This document shows positions 8,875 through 16,845 of a DNA stretch of 53,556 nucleotides, one piece after another; the first letter of the stretch is position 1; each line of letters starts with the position of its first letter. The stretch is taken from NCBI GenBank assembly GCA_030627625.1, contig DAOURR010000006.1, positions 1-53,556 on the forward strand, given 5' to 3'. A program made the position numbers and the translations under genes. The notes beneath the pieces were generated by a model. That model was not told where the DNA came from. It did no database searches and was given only the letters and a program-made list of their open reading frames with translations. The DNA comes from UBA3103 sp002365855 (GTDB lineage Bacteria > Bacillota > Desulfotomaculia > Desulfotomaculales > Pelotomaculaceae).

Positions 8875-9526
8875 AAAATTCATGCAGGTGCTGCTGGACT
8901 CTGACATTTATGGCATAACCGCCGAGGAATATTCCCTGGGCAGGAGCAATATTGAGGTGACTGCCCGGATGGTTGACTCCGGGATAAGAGTTATTCAGTA
9001 CAGGGAGAAGGAGAAGAAAACAAGACAGAAGTACGAGGAGTGTCTGAAAATCAGAAAAATGACAAGAGATGCCGGGGTTATTTTCATAGTTAATGACCAT
9101 GTTGACCTGGCGCTCCTCGTTGATGCCGACGGCATTCACATCGGGCAGGACGACTTGCCGCCCGAACGAGTCCGGGAGCTTGTGGGCCAGGAGATGATCA
9201 TCGGCCTGTCCACCCACTCCCCCGGCCAGGCGGAGGCTGCGGTAACTGCCGGGGTGGATTATATCGGGGTTGGGCCTATATTCGCAACCAGGACCAAGAA
9301 GGATGTTTGCGGGCCGGTGGGCCTGGAGTACCTTGATTACGTTGTGCAGAACATCCGGTTACCCTTTGTGGCCATCGGGGGGATCAAGAACCATAATATC
9401 GCGGAAGTCAGCCGGAGGGGGGCCAGCTGTATTGCCCTGGTGACAGAAATAGTTGGAGCTGAGGATATCGGAGCCAAGGTTCGCGAGCTCAGGAAAGAAA
9501 TCAAGCGGAAGGAGGACTGGCATTGA
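8864..9526 (+). CDS. thiE: Thiamine-phosphate synthase ThiE
   Basis: 220-residue TIM barrel that joins HMP-pyrophosphate and thiazole phosphate to thiamine phosphate. Family segments visible: VIQYREK, FIVNDHVDLALLVDADGIHIGQDD, STHSPGQAEAA, YIGVGPIFATRTKKD and FVAIGGI. ATG 8864 has GGAGGGG (8851-8857) six bases upstream, much better than the TTG at 8822. It overlaps thiF by 11 bases and thiC by 4. Confidence 0.95.
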   Translation: MAYKKFMQVLLDSDIYGITAEEYSLGRSNIEVTARMVDSGIRVIQYREKEKKTRQKYEECLKIRKMTRDAGVIFIVNDHVDLALLVDADGIHIGQDDLPPERVRELVGQEMIIGLSTHSPGQAEAAVTAGVDYIGVGPIFATRTKKDVCGPVGLEYLDYVVQNIRLPFVAIGGIKNHNIAEVSRRGASCIALVTEIVGAEDIGAKVRELRKEIKRKEDWH

Positions 9527-10818
9527 ATTATAACACTCAAATGGAAGCTGCCCGCAGAGGTATTATAACCAGGGAGATGGAGGAGGTTGCCCGCAAGGAG
9601 GGGGTGGACGCTGCGGCGCTTTGCAATCTGATTGCTGAAGGCAGGGTTGTCATACCAGCTAATAAAAACCACGTTTCCCTTGACCCATGCGGGATTGGCG
9701 CAGGTCTCAGTACAAAAATCAACGTGAATCTTGGTGTGTCCAAAGATTGCTGCAGCATCGAAGCTGAGTTGGAGAAGGCCCGCTGGGCAATAGAGCTTAA
9801 GGCTGATGCGATCATGGACCTGAGCTGTTACGGTAAGACCGAGGAATTCAGACAGGGCCTGGTTCAAATGTCACCGGCAGCCATTGGCACGGTGCCCGTG
9901 TATGACGCTGTTGGTTTCTACGATAAAGAACTCAAGGATATCACGGTTGAAGAGTTCCTGAGAGTGGTGGAAAAACACGCTAAAGACGGTGTGGATTTCA
10001 TGACCATCCACGCCGGTATTAACAGGGAGACCGCTGCGAGGTTCAAGAAAAGCCCGAGGCTGACCAACATTGTCTCGAGGGGAGGCTCCCTCCTTTTTGC
10101 CTGGATGGAGTTGAATGGCCGGGAAAACCCCTTTTATGAGTTCTATGATGAACTGCTCGAATTATGCAGGGAATATGATGTTACCGTCAGTCTTGGAGAC
10201 GCCTGCCGTCCGGGCAGTATCAAGGACGCTACGGACGCCTCGCAAATCCAGGAATTAATCGTTCTTGGAGAACTCACCAAGAGAGCATGGGAGAAGGATG
10301 TGCAGGTTATGATCGAGGGCCCTGGACACATGGCTATAAATGAAATCATACCGAACATGTTACTTGAGAAAAAATTGTGCCATGGCGCGCCGTTTTATGT
10401 TCTCGGCCCTCTGGTTACCGATGTGGCGCCGGGCTATGATCATATTACCAGCGCCATAGGTGGGGCAATAGCTGCGGCCAACGGCGCTGATTTCCTTTGC
10501 TATGTCACCCCGGCGGAGCATCTCCGGCTGCCCACGCTGGAAGACATGAAGGAGGGGATTATAGCCTCACGCATCGCTGCTCATGCGGCTGACATCGCCA
10601 AGGGGATTACTGGCGCGAGGCAGTGGGATGACCGGATGAGCGAAGCCAGGCGCAATCTTGACTGGTCCAGTATGTTTAAACTGGCTATGGACCCTGAAAA
10701 GGCAAAGCGCTACAGGTCGGAATCAAGTCCGGAGAATGAGGATTCGTGCACAATGTGCGGTAAAATGTGCGCGGTGCGAAGCATGAATAAGATTCTTGAC
10801 GGTGAAATCCCCCTATAA
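9523..10818 (+). CDS. thiC: HMP-phosphate synthase ThiC
   Basis: 431 aa. Non-canonical radical SAM enzyme converting aminoimidazole ribotide to hydroxymethylpyrimidine phosphate. Motifs: TIHAGI, SRGGS, SLGDACRPG, EGPGHM, VTDVAPGYDHI and the C-terminal cluster ligands C409, C412 and C416. The third Cys spacing reads CX2CX3C, whereas the long proteobacterial form is CX2CX4C from memory. TTG start at 9523 overlaps the thiE stop and has GGAGGAC upstream. A BzaF paralogue (5-hydroxybenzimidazole synthesis) is the main alternative, but membership in a TPP-riboswitch operon favours ThiC. Last gene of the operon. Confidence 0.92.
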   Translation: MNYNTQMEAARRGIITREMEEVARKEGVDAAALCNLIAEGRVVIPANKNHVSLDPCGIGAGLSTKINVNLGVSKDCCSIEAELEKARWAIELKADAIMDLSCYGKTEEFRQGLVQMSPAAIGTVPVYDAVGFYDKELKDITVEEFLRVVEKHAKDGVDFMTIHAGINRETAARFKKSPRLTNIVSRGGSLLFAWMELNGRENPFYEFYDELLELCREYDVTVSLGDACRPGSIKDATDASQIQELIVLGELTKRAWEKDVQVMIEGPGHMAINEIIPNMLLEKKLCHGAPFYVLGPLVTDVAPGYDHITSAIGGAIAAANGADFLCYVTPAEHLRLPTLEDMKEGIIASRIAAHAADIAKGITGARQWDDRMSEARRNLDWSSMFKLAMDPEKAKRYRSESSPENEDSCTMCGKMCAVRSMNKILDGEIPL

Positions 10819-10847
10819 AAAATCAGACCAATCCGGGTCACTTGAGA

Positions 10848-10879
10848 CCCCTACACAATCGTTGTCGTAGGGGTTTTTT
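10848..10879 (+). terminator. Terminator of the thi operon
   Basis: CCCCTAC (10848-10854) pairs with GTAGGGG (10867-10873), with further ACAA/TTGT pairing inside, followed by six T residues. Strong intrinsic terminator 30 bases after thiC. Confidence 0.9.
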
Positions 10880-10996
10880 GTTTAATTACAGGAGGAATAC
10901 AAGGGTATTGAGAGGGGAAATAAATTAACAGATCTGGTTATTAATCTAATGTTAGGTATATAATTATTTTAAAAATAAAATAAGGGGGCGATTGCC

Positions 10997-11560
10997 ATCC
11001 AAAAAGTTACCAGGGGACCAGCAACGGTTTTATTCCCTGTGCCAACCGTTTTAGTGACATCCTGCCTGGAGGGAGGGGCGCCAAATATAATAACAATTGC
11101 CTGGACAGGCGTTATGAGCTCAGAACCTCCGGTTGTATATATCAGTGTTCGACCTGTAGGCAGGCACTCATACCATCTAATCAAAGAATCCGGGGAATAT
11201 GTGATTAATATTCCTTCCGCCGAACAGGCCAGGGTTGTTGATTACTGCGGCATGGTTTCAGGGAGCGAGGTCAATAAATTTGAGGAAACCGGTTTGACAC
11301 CGGTACCCTCTTCAATGGTCAAAGCGCCCTTAATTTTGGAATGCCCGGTTAATATTGAATGCAGGGTAAAACAGGTAGTTCCTCTCGGCAGTCATGATGT
11401 TTTTATCGCCGACGTGCTGGCTGTCCACTTCAACAAAAATATACTGGATGAAAAAGGGCGGCCCGATCCGAATAGATTTAAGCCTTACAGCTACTGCTTC
11501 AGGGAATACCGACTGCTGTCGGACAAGCTAGGATTCCACGGATATTCGAAAAGAGGTTAG
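10997..11560 (+). CDS. Flavin reductase-like (FMN-binding split barrel) protein
   Basis: Member of the flavin reductase/DIM6-NTAB family: FMN-binding beta-barrel (TVLVTSCLEGGAPNIITIAWTG, PPVVYISVRP, SGEYVINIPS, ECRVKQVVPLGSHDVFIADV). Such proteins bind FMN and either reduce flavin or act as small redox proteins. The first canonical start is GTG 11039, but the frame upstream still encodes family sequence (QKVTRGPATVLFPVP). The only upstream candidates are ATT 10991 and ATC 10997; ATC lies eight bases after AAGGGGG (10982-10988). It is annotated from ATC 10997 with low certainty; 11039 is the conservative alternative. Confidence 0.85.
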   Translation: MQKVTRGPATVLFPVPTVLVTSCLEGGAPNIITIAWTGVMSSEPPVVYISVRPVGRHSYHLIKESGEYVINIPSAEQARVVDYCGMVSGSEVNKFEETGLTPVPSSMVKAPLILECPVNIECRVKQVVPLGSHDVFIADVLAVHFNKNILDEKGRPDPNRFKPYSYCFREYRLLSDKLGFHGYSKRG

Positions 11561-11574
11561 GGGAGGTATGCAAT

Positions 11575-12132
11575 ATGGAAACCCTGGTCGGTAAAACGCA
11601 TTTGAAATTATTTAAAGGAGATATAACCGTACAGGATACCGAAGCTATTGTTAATGCGGCAAACTCCAGCCTGATGGGCGGGGGAGGAGTTGACGGCGCC
11701 ATCCACCGTGCCGGCGGACCTCAGATCCTTGCGAAATGTAAGGAAGTAAGGGATTTACAGGGCATGCTGCCCACAGGTCAGGCTGTTGTAACGAGTGGTG
11801 GTCGCCTCAAAGCACGCTTTGTGATCCACACTGTGGGGCCGGTCTGGGCCGGTGGTGAAAAAGGTGAGGATGAGCTTCTCTGGAGTGCTTACCATAACAG
11901 CATGTCCCTGGCAAGGGAAAAAGGTATCAGGTCCATCTCATTTCCTTCAATAAGTACCGGGACTTACAGTTTCCCCGTAAATCGGGCCGCGCGCATCGCC
12001 CTCAAAACAGTACGGGATTTTGTCAGGTTTAAACCAGGAATAGATGAAATCCGTTTTGTCCTTTTCAACGAATCAATACTAAGGGAATTCGAATCTGCCT
12101 GGGAGGAAATAACCACGCCTGCGCCGAAATAG
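11575..12132 (+). CDS. Macrodomain protein (O-acetyl-ADP-ribose deacetylase-like)
   Basis: 185-residue stand-alone macrodomain of the YmdB/MacroD type, binding ADP-ribose and likely hydrolysing O-acetyl-ADP-ribose or ADP-ribosyl esters. Signatures: IVNAANSSLMGGGGVDGAIHRAGG (positions about 27-50), TGQAVVTSGGRL, VIHTVGP and SFPSISTGTYSFP. ATG 11575 has GGGGAGG upstream and lies 14 bases after the flavoprotein gene, so the two are probably co-transcribed. Confidence 0.92.
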   Translation: METLVGKTHLKLFKGDITVQDTEAIVNAANSSLMGGGGVDGAIHRAGGPQILAKCKEVRDLQGMLPTGQAVVTSGGRLKARFVIHTVGPVWAGGEKGEDELLWSAYHNSMSLAREKGIRSISFPSISTGTYSFPVNRAARIALKTVRDFVRFKPGIDEIRFVLFNESILREFESAWEEITTPAPK

Positions 12133-12209
12133 ATAGACACTCCCGGCGGTTTATCTGCCGTGGCAGATATGAAGAAAGTTATATGGCAGGGATATTCTTG
12201 GTATTGACC

Positions 12210-12240
12210 GGCGCCAGTGATACGGCGCCTTAATTATTTG
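12210..12240 (+). terminator. Weak GGCGCC hairpin downstream of macrodomain gene
   Basis: GGCGCC (12210-12215) pairs with GGCGCC (12224-12229) over an eight-base loop, followed by a T-rich but interrupted tail. Just upstream, 12152-12169 forms a TATCTGCC/GGCAGATA inverted repeat. Plausible weak terminator or mRNA end; not certain. Confidence 0.4.
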
Positions 12241-12322
12241 TATAACGGATTCACTTCCTGAGAGCGGGAAAAAGAAGGCATACCTGGCTTTTTTCCTGTC
12301 TCTGATTCCCGGCGTTGGTTAT

Positions 12323-12724
12323 TTGTACCTCGGCCTGATGCGCCGCGGCTTTCAGACGATGATAGTATTTTACGGCACGATATCTCTTGCGGCGGCAATT
12401 AATTTTGGGGAAATTACCGCCCTGGTTCTGCCGGTAACAATGTTCTACACCATTTTTGACACTCTACAGCTGCAGAAGCGGATAAACGAAGGTCAGTTTG
12501 TAGAGGACACTTTACTCTTTGAAGCAGCGGGTTTCATGGATTCCCAGGGAAATCTGGTCGGGTTCGGCCTTATTCTCCTCGGGGTTTTCGCCCTGCTCAA
12601 CAACCTGTTTCCACGTTTTTCTGCCAACTATTATTACATGGAAAAATTAGTTCCTCCCTTGTTAATACTAGGTATCGGCATTTATATTCTAGTGGGAAAT
12701 TCAGGCAGGAGGGGAAATTCTTGA
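12323..12724 (+). CDS. Multi-pass membrane protein of unknown function
   Basis: Hydrophobic protein with about four membrane segments. The first canonical start is TTG 12323 (133 aa). The open frame extends up to 12221 and encodes a convincing N-terminal first helix before the TTG (GKKKAYLAFFLSLIPGVG), but without any ATG, GTG or TTG in frame. Either a rare codon initiates or a base is wrong. The pattern, a Lys-rich start followed by LIPGxGxLYLGL, resembles small TM2-like membrane proteins found beside LiaI/LiaF-type genes. It overlaps the next gene by four bases. Confidence 0.6.
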   Translation: MYLGLMRRGFQTMIVFYGTISLAAAINFGEITALVLPVTMFYTIFDTLQLQKRINEGQFVEDTLLFEAAGFMDSQGNLVGFGLILLGVFALLNNLFPRFSANYYYMEKLVPPLLILGIGIYILVGNSGRRGNS

Positions 12725-13101
12725 CGCTAAGAATAAAGACCGGCCCCATAACCCTGGCGCTTGACCTGATGGTACTGGGGATTGGAATGCTGTTGTGTAA
12801 TTTCGGCAGCCTTTCGTCGCCGCAGAGTTTGTGGAAATATTGGTCCTTTCTGCTGATTGGGCTCGGGGTGGAATTCTTTATCCGGAGGCTGCTGCAAAAG
12901 GACCAGGAAGTAGTCTTTCATGTGCCGAGCACCCTGCTGGTCGGGGTTATAATTTTAATTGGAATTGCTGTTATTACCAGTGGTTATTATTTAGTTATTT
13001 ATATTGCAATGTTCAGAAATTTTAGATATTCTAACCATGAACCCCAAAGTTCACGAATGTTCCAAGCCGTTAATTTTTCACATGCTGATTATATAGTTTG
13101 A
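12721..13101 (+). CDS. Membrane protein with LiaI/LiaF-like transmembrane region
   Basis: 126 aa with TTG start at 12721 and AGGAGGGG at 12709-12716, overlapping the upstream stop (translational coupling). Three hydrophobic segments: ALDLMVLGIGMLLCNFG, YWSFLLIGLGVEFFI and LLVGVIILIGIAVITSGYYL. The layout resembles the membrane part of LiaF/DUF5668 proteins, but no C-terminal adhesin-like domain follows. The last 30 residues (FRYSNHEPQSSRMF...) are polar and atypical, so the gene may be 3'-truncated or frameshifted. Confidence 0.55.
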   Translation: MTLRIKTGPITLALDLMVLGIGMLLCNFGSLSSPQSLWKYWSFLLIGLGVEFFIRRLLQKDQEVVFHVPSTLLVGVIILIGIAVITSGYYLVIYIAMFRNFRYSNHEPQSSRMFQAVNFSHADYIV

Positions 13102-13153
13102 TAACCATATAATTAATAGTATATTGATTAAATGTCTAAGAGGGGGTTTAAGA

Positions 13154-14092
13154 ATGTATACAGCAGTAAACTTGGGCAGTGGTGTCTACCAGGTAGACGT
13201 TTATGATCAGGAGCCGGGCAGGACTTCCTGCTACCTTATCCTGGCGGATAAGGTAGCTTTAATCGAAACCGGTCCCTCGCCTGGAGCCGGTCACATCATG
13301 TCTGCCTTAAAAAGTCTGGCCGTTCGGCCTCAAGACGTGGAATTCATCATTGTCACTCATATTCACCTGGACCACGCCGGTGGCGCGGGGGTTGTGGCGC
13401 GCGAACTCCCTGCGGCCAGGGTATTTGTTCATCCCAGGGGTGCAAGGCATTTGACCGACCCGTCCAAATTGATAGCCGGGGCCAGGAACATATATGGAAA
13501 TAAGTTTGACAGTCTTTTTGGTGAAATATTACCAATACCGTCTGAACGTGTGTTCACGCCTGAAGACGGAGAGGTCATTGACCTTGGCGGCAGGGAGCTA
13601 TCCTTTTACCACACCCCGGGTCATGCCCGCCACCACTTTGTCGTCCATGATCCTCAAAGCCGTGGAGTTTTTGGCGGTGATGCACTGGGTGTTAGGTTTA
13701 AAGCGCTGAGTGAGCTGGTAGGGTTTGACTTCACTTTGCCCTCCACCCCTCCAACGGAGTTTGACCCGGCGTCAGCGGTGCAAACGATGGACCGCATGAG
13801 TGGCCTGGACCTGGAAAATATTTATTTTACCCATTTTGGCAAAGCTGGTGGAGCGCCTGCCATTCTAGAGCGCAACAGGGAGCTGGTATCAGTTTATGAG
13901 TCTGTAGGCCTGGAGATTATTGCCGGTGGCGGCGGCGCTAAAGACATTGAGGAAGCTTTATGGGAACTGGCTATGAACGAATTGCGCCCATACGGATTCA
14001 GTGACCGGCTGCACCCGGCTGTACAGTTCCTGTCACTTGATCTCAAACTTAACGCAGAAGGAATTGCCCACTTCCTTGAGAAAAAGAAATAA
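13154..14092 (+). CDS. Metallo-beta-lactamase fold hydrolase
   Basis: 312 aa. MBL-fold protein with the metal motif THIHLDHAGG, later HTPGHARHH and FGGDALG ligands, and a C-terminal helical region. Likely a thioesterase or glyoxalase II-like hydrolase; substrate unknown. ATG 13154 follows GAGGGGG and is preferred to the TTG at 13124. Sits alone between the small membrane proteins and the two-component system. Confidence 0.85.
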   Translation: MYTAVNLGSGVYQVDVYDQEPGRTSCYLILADKVALIETGPSPGAGHIMSALKSLAVRPQDVEFIIVTHIHLDHAGGAGVVARELPAARVFVHPRGARHLTDPSKLIAGARNIYGNKFDSLFGEILPIPSERVFTPEDGEVIDLGGRELSFYHTPGHARHHFVVHDPQSRGVFGGDALGVRFKALSELVGFDFTLPSTPPTEFDPASAVQTMDRMSGLDLENIYFTHFGKAGGAPAILERNRELVSVYESVGLEIIAGGGGAKDIEEALWELAMNELRPYGFSDRLHPAVQFLSLDLKLNAEGIAHFLEKKK

Positions 14093-14213
14093 CACGGACA
14101 AAAGCGATGGTGGTTTTAAGAATTAAAACGTATTGAGATCTAAAGGTTAAGATAGTATGATTAAGTTGTATGATATTTAACCGCCGACAATAATTTAAGA
14201 GGTTATTTAAAGA

Positions 14214-15527
14214 ATGAAAAGTATTAAGAATATCCCCGGAGACATATTCCTGCGCTGGGTGCTGGTTCAGCTGGTGGTCATTCTGTTTGTGTTTGCGGTT
14301 AGTCCCGGACCCTGGCAGATTGTATCAGTGATGTTAATTGCCAATGCCATTGGTACTTTTCTTATTGTTGAGTATATTCAGAAATACAAAGTAATTAAAA
14401 TAAGGCTTGATGAGCATCCAATTGATCCTACCCTGCAGATTGCCAGTGAGACATTACCTTACCTTAGGCGCGGCCTAAATGAAGAAACAGCTCATAAAAC
14501 TGCTGAAATCATTCTGAAAATAGGCGATGTTTCGGCAGTGGCCATAACGGACCGGGTCAAAGTACTCGCCTATATTGGAGAGTGTTCAGACCATCACAAG
14601 GCAGGTGGTCCGATTATTACTTACGCGACCAAGCAGGCGGTGGAAACCGGAGAACTAATAATCATCAAGGACAAGAAAGGCCTTAACTGTCCGGAAAAAG
14701 GCTGCTCTTTACAGGCAGCCGTGATCGCCCCCCTTAAGTGCAAGGGCGAGGTGGCAGGCACGGTCAAGCTGTACCAGACCAGCCAGGGCGAGCTTCATCC
14801 GGCCGTAGTAAAATTGGCTGTTGCCGTGGCGCAGCTGTTAGGCCTTCAAATGGAATTGGCCGAACTTGACAGGCAGGCCCAATTGGTTACAAAGGCGGAG
14901 CTTGATGCGCTGCATGCCCAGATCAACCCTCACTTTTTATTCAACACTCTTAATACTATTATTACGTACACACGAACACATCCGGAAACAGCAAGGAAAC
15001 TGCTTATACGCCTGGCCTCTTTCTTCCGCCGAACCTTAAAAAGACACGGTCATCTTAACACTCTAAGAGAAGAGATAGAATATGTAAACACCTATTTAAT
15101 CCTGGAGAAAGCACGTTTCAGAGAAAAACTCAGGATTCACAGGGACATTGAGTCCTCATTGTTTGAATCCCAGGTACCTGTGCTGACGCTTCAGCCACTT
15201 ATTGAGAACGCTATCAAACATGGTATCCAGCCCAAAATAGGCTCGGGGACCGTTCATATATCAGCTAAGAGGGTAGACGGGGAAATGCTGATAGTAATAG
15301 AAGATGATGGTGTAGGGATCAGTGAAGACCGGATGCCCAAGGTTCTTCTCCCGGGTTTTGGCTCAGGCAATGGCGTGGGCCTGAGTAATGTCCATGAGCG
15401 ACTGAAAAGCATTTACGGCGATGATTACGGCCTCAAGATTGATAGCAAGATGGGTGTTGGTACGAGTGTTTGCGTAAGGGTTCCGCTTAACATCAACACT
15501 CGTGAAAAAGGGGGGTTCGCCATTTAA
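14214..15527 (+). CDS. LytS/YehU-family sensor histidine kinase
   Basis: 437 aa. Two N-terminal membrane helices (about residues 12-30 and 35-53), a GAF-like domain (about 80-215) containing a Cys-rich segment (GLNCPEKGCSLQ), then the His-kinase motif HAQINPHFLFNTLNTI and an ATPase domain with N-box ENAIKHG and G-box DDGVGIS. It lacks the five-helix 5TM-LYT sensor of LytS. ATG 14214 has a GAGG upstream. The response-regulator frame overlaps its end, so the pair is translationally coupled. Signal unknown; the GAF cysteines could bind a ligand or cluster (inference). Confidence 0.88.
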   Translation: MKSIKNIPGDIFLRWVLVQLVVILFVFAVSPGPWQIVSVMLIANAIGTFLIVEYIQKYKVIKIRLDEHPIDPTLQIASETLPYLRRGLNEETAHKTAEIILKIGDVSAVAITDRVKVLAYIGECSDHHKAGGPIITYATKQAVETGELIIIKDKKGLNCPEKGCSLQAAVIAPLKCKGEVAGTVKLYQTSQGELHPAVVKLAVAVAQLLGLQMELAELDRQAQLVTKAELDALHAQINPHFLFNTLNTIITYTRTHPETARKLLIRLASFFRRTLKRHGHLNTLREEIEYVNTYLILEKARFREKLRIHRDIESSLFESQVPVLTLQPLIENAIKHGIQPKIGSGTVHISAKRVDGEMLIVIEDDGVGISEDRMPKVLLPGFGSGNGVGLSNVHERLKSIYGDDYGLKIDSKMGVGTSVCVRVPLNINTREKGGFAI

Positions 15528-16320
15528 ACTCAAAGCTTTGATCATTGATGATGAATACCCTGCAAGACAGGAAATGAGGTACGCTTTAAGCACTTTCGAT
15601 AACATCGAGATTGTTGGTGAAGCGGCAAACGCACAGGAAGCTCTATCCCTGATTAAGGCGCTTGACTACCAGGTCCTTTTCCTGGATATTTCCATGCCCG
15701 GCATGAATGGACTGGAATTGGGTTCTGCAATACAGGATCTGGATAGAAGGCCGTATATTATTTTTGTTACAGCGTACGACGAGTTTGCAGTTTCGGCCTT
15801 TGAAGTAAATGCGGTGGATTACATTTTAAAACCGGTTGAGACCAACCGGTTGAAAAAAGCCATAGATAAAGTCACCAGGCTGACCAAGGAGGCTGTTGCC
15901 GCTTCTGACACGTTAGGGGTTGTTAATGCAGGACAAGTCCATGAGGATGAGATCAAGCCTGCGCACGAGGACATAAGTCCGATAAAGATCGACAGGGTTC
16001 CCGCCGAAAAACAAGGGAAGACCATACTTGTGGGTGAATTTGAAATCTTTTACGCTTATACCGAGCAGGATACTGTTTATATTAAAACCTTCGACGACAG
16101 GTATTTTACACGATTTACCTTAAAAGATCTGGAAGCAAGACTGAACCCGCAGATTTTTTTCCGCACTCACCGGAGCTACCTGGTCAACCTGCACAAAGTC
16201 AAAGAGATCGTTCCTTTCTTCAACGGCACCTATAACCTGATCGTGGAAGACAACGAAAGAAGTGAGGTTCCGGTCAGCCGGGCACAGGCCAAGAAATTAA
16301 GAAAGATACTCGGATTTTGA
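15502..16320 (+). CDS. LytTR-family response regulator
   Basis: 272 aa. Receiver domain (ALIIDDEYPARQEM; phosphoacceptor in LFLDISMPGMNG; VTAYDEFAVSAF; ILKPVE) followed by a linker and a C-terminal LytTR DNA-binding domain (FFRTHRSYLVNLHKVKEI). GTG 15502 is the only canonical start that preserves the receiver N-terminus. The better-placed ribosome site (AAGGGGGG, 15508-15515) points to codon 15523, which is TTT, so the true start is unclear. Partner of the upstream LytS-like kinase; target genes not evident nearby. Confidence 0.88.
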   Translation: MKKGGSPFKLKALIIDDEYPARQEMRYALSTFDNIEIVGEAANAQEALSLIKALDYQVLFLDISMPGMNGLELGSAIQDLDRRPYIIFVTAYDEFAVSAFEVNAVDYILKPVETNRLKKAIDKVTRLTKEAVAASDTLGVVNAGQVHEDEIKPAHEDISPIKIDRVPAEKQGKTILVGEFEIFYAYTEQDTVYIKTFDDRYFTRFTLKDLEARLNPQIFFRTHRSYLVNLHKVKEIVPFFNGTYNLIVEDNERSEVPVSRAQAKKLRKILGF

Positions 16321-16347
16321 TCGTTTCTACGTAAAAAAATATATTTT

Positions 16348-16386
16348 AACCTGTCCTAAAATTCCTTTAAAAGGCAGGTTTTTTTT
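16348..16386 (+). terminator. Terminator after the two-component operon
   Basis: AACCTG (16348-16353) pairs with CAGGTT (16375-16380), with additional internal pairing, followed by eight T residues. Confidence 0.75.
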
Positions 16387-16435
16387 ATACAGGAGATAAT
16401 AATGCAGGGAATGTTGATTTATGGAGGTGTGGGGG

Positions 16436-16843
16436 TTGTTAACGGGCAAGCCGTCTGCCGGCCTGATCGGCGTCGGAACGGATATCGTTGAAATTGAGAG
16501 AATAAAAAGTGCGGTTGAGCGAAGTGGAAGCCGTTTCCTGGAACGTATTTTTACCGCCGGGGAAAGAGAGTATTGCGACTCCAGGAAGGATCGTTATTCA
16601 TCGTATGCAGCCCGTTTTGCCGTCAAGGAAGCAGTTTTAAAGGCAATGGGTACTGGCCTTGCCGGGTGCAGTTGGGTTGACGTGGAGGTAGTCCGTAACA
16701 GTTCTGGCCGCCCGGAAATACAACTGCACGGCGCCGCTGCTGAAATAGCTGGGAGTAGGGGCGTACAGGCTGTATTGATCAGCATTTCTCATGATCGTGA
16801 CAGGGCAGTGGCGTTTGCCATTGCTGCAGGCAAGGAGGGCTAA
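16436..16843 (+). CDS. acpS: Holo-[acyl-carrier-protein] synthase
   Basis: Transfers 4'-phosphopantetheine from CoA to apo-ACP. Signatures GVGTDIVEIERI near the N-terminus and FAVKEAVLKAMGTG with the catalytic Asp/Glu pair; end SISHDRDRAVAFAIA. TTG 16436 has GGAGGTG (16423-16429) at ideal spacing and gives 135 aa; ATG 16421 in the same frame would add five residues. The nnr gene follows two bases later, the common acpS-nnr pairing. Confidence 0.93.
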   Translation: MLTGKPSAGLIGVGTDIVEIERIKSAVERSGSRFLERIFTAGEREYCDSRKDRYSSYAARFAVKEAVLKAMGTGLAGCSWVDVEVVRNSSGRPEIQLHGAAAEIAGSRGVQAVLISISHDRDRAVAFAIAAGKEG

Positions 16844-16845
16844 AA

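Noticed and set aside
9523..10818. Calling the ThiC homologue BzaF (hydroxybenzimidazole synthase)
   Set aside because: It is the last gene of a TPP-riboswitch operon with all other thiazole and coupling genes, so ThiC is the simpler call.
15502..16320. The LytTR regulator as the trans-acting ANTAR antiterminator
   Set aside because: Its C-terminus is a LytTR DNA-binding domain, not the three-helix ANTAR RNA-binding domain.
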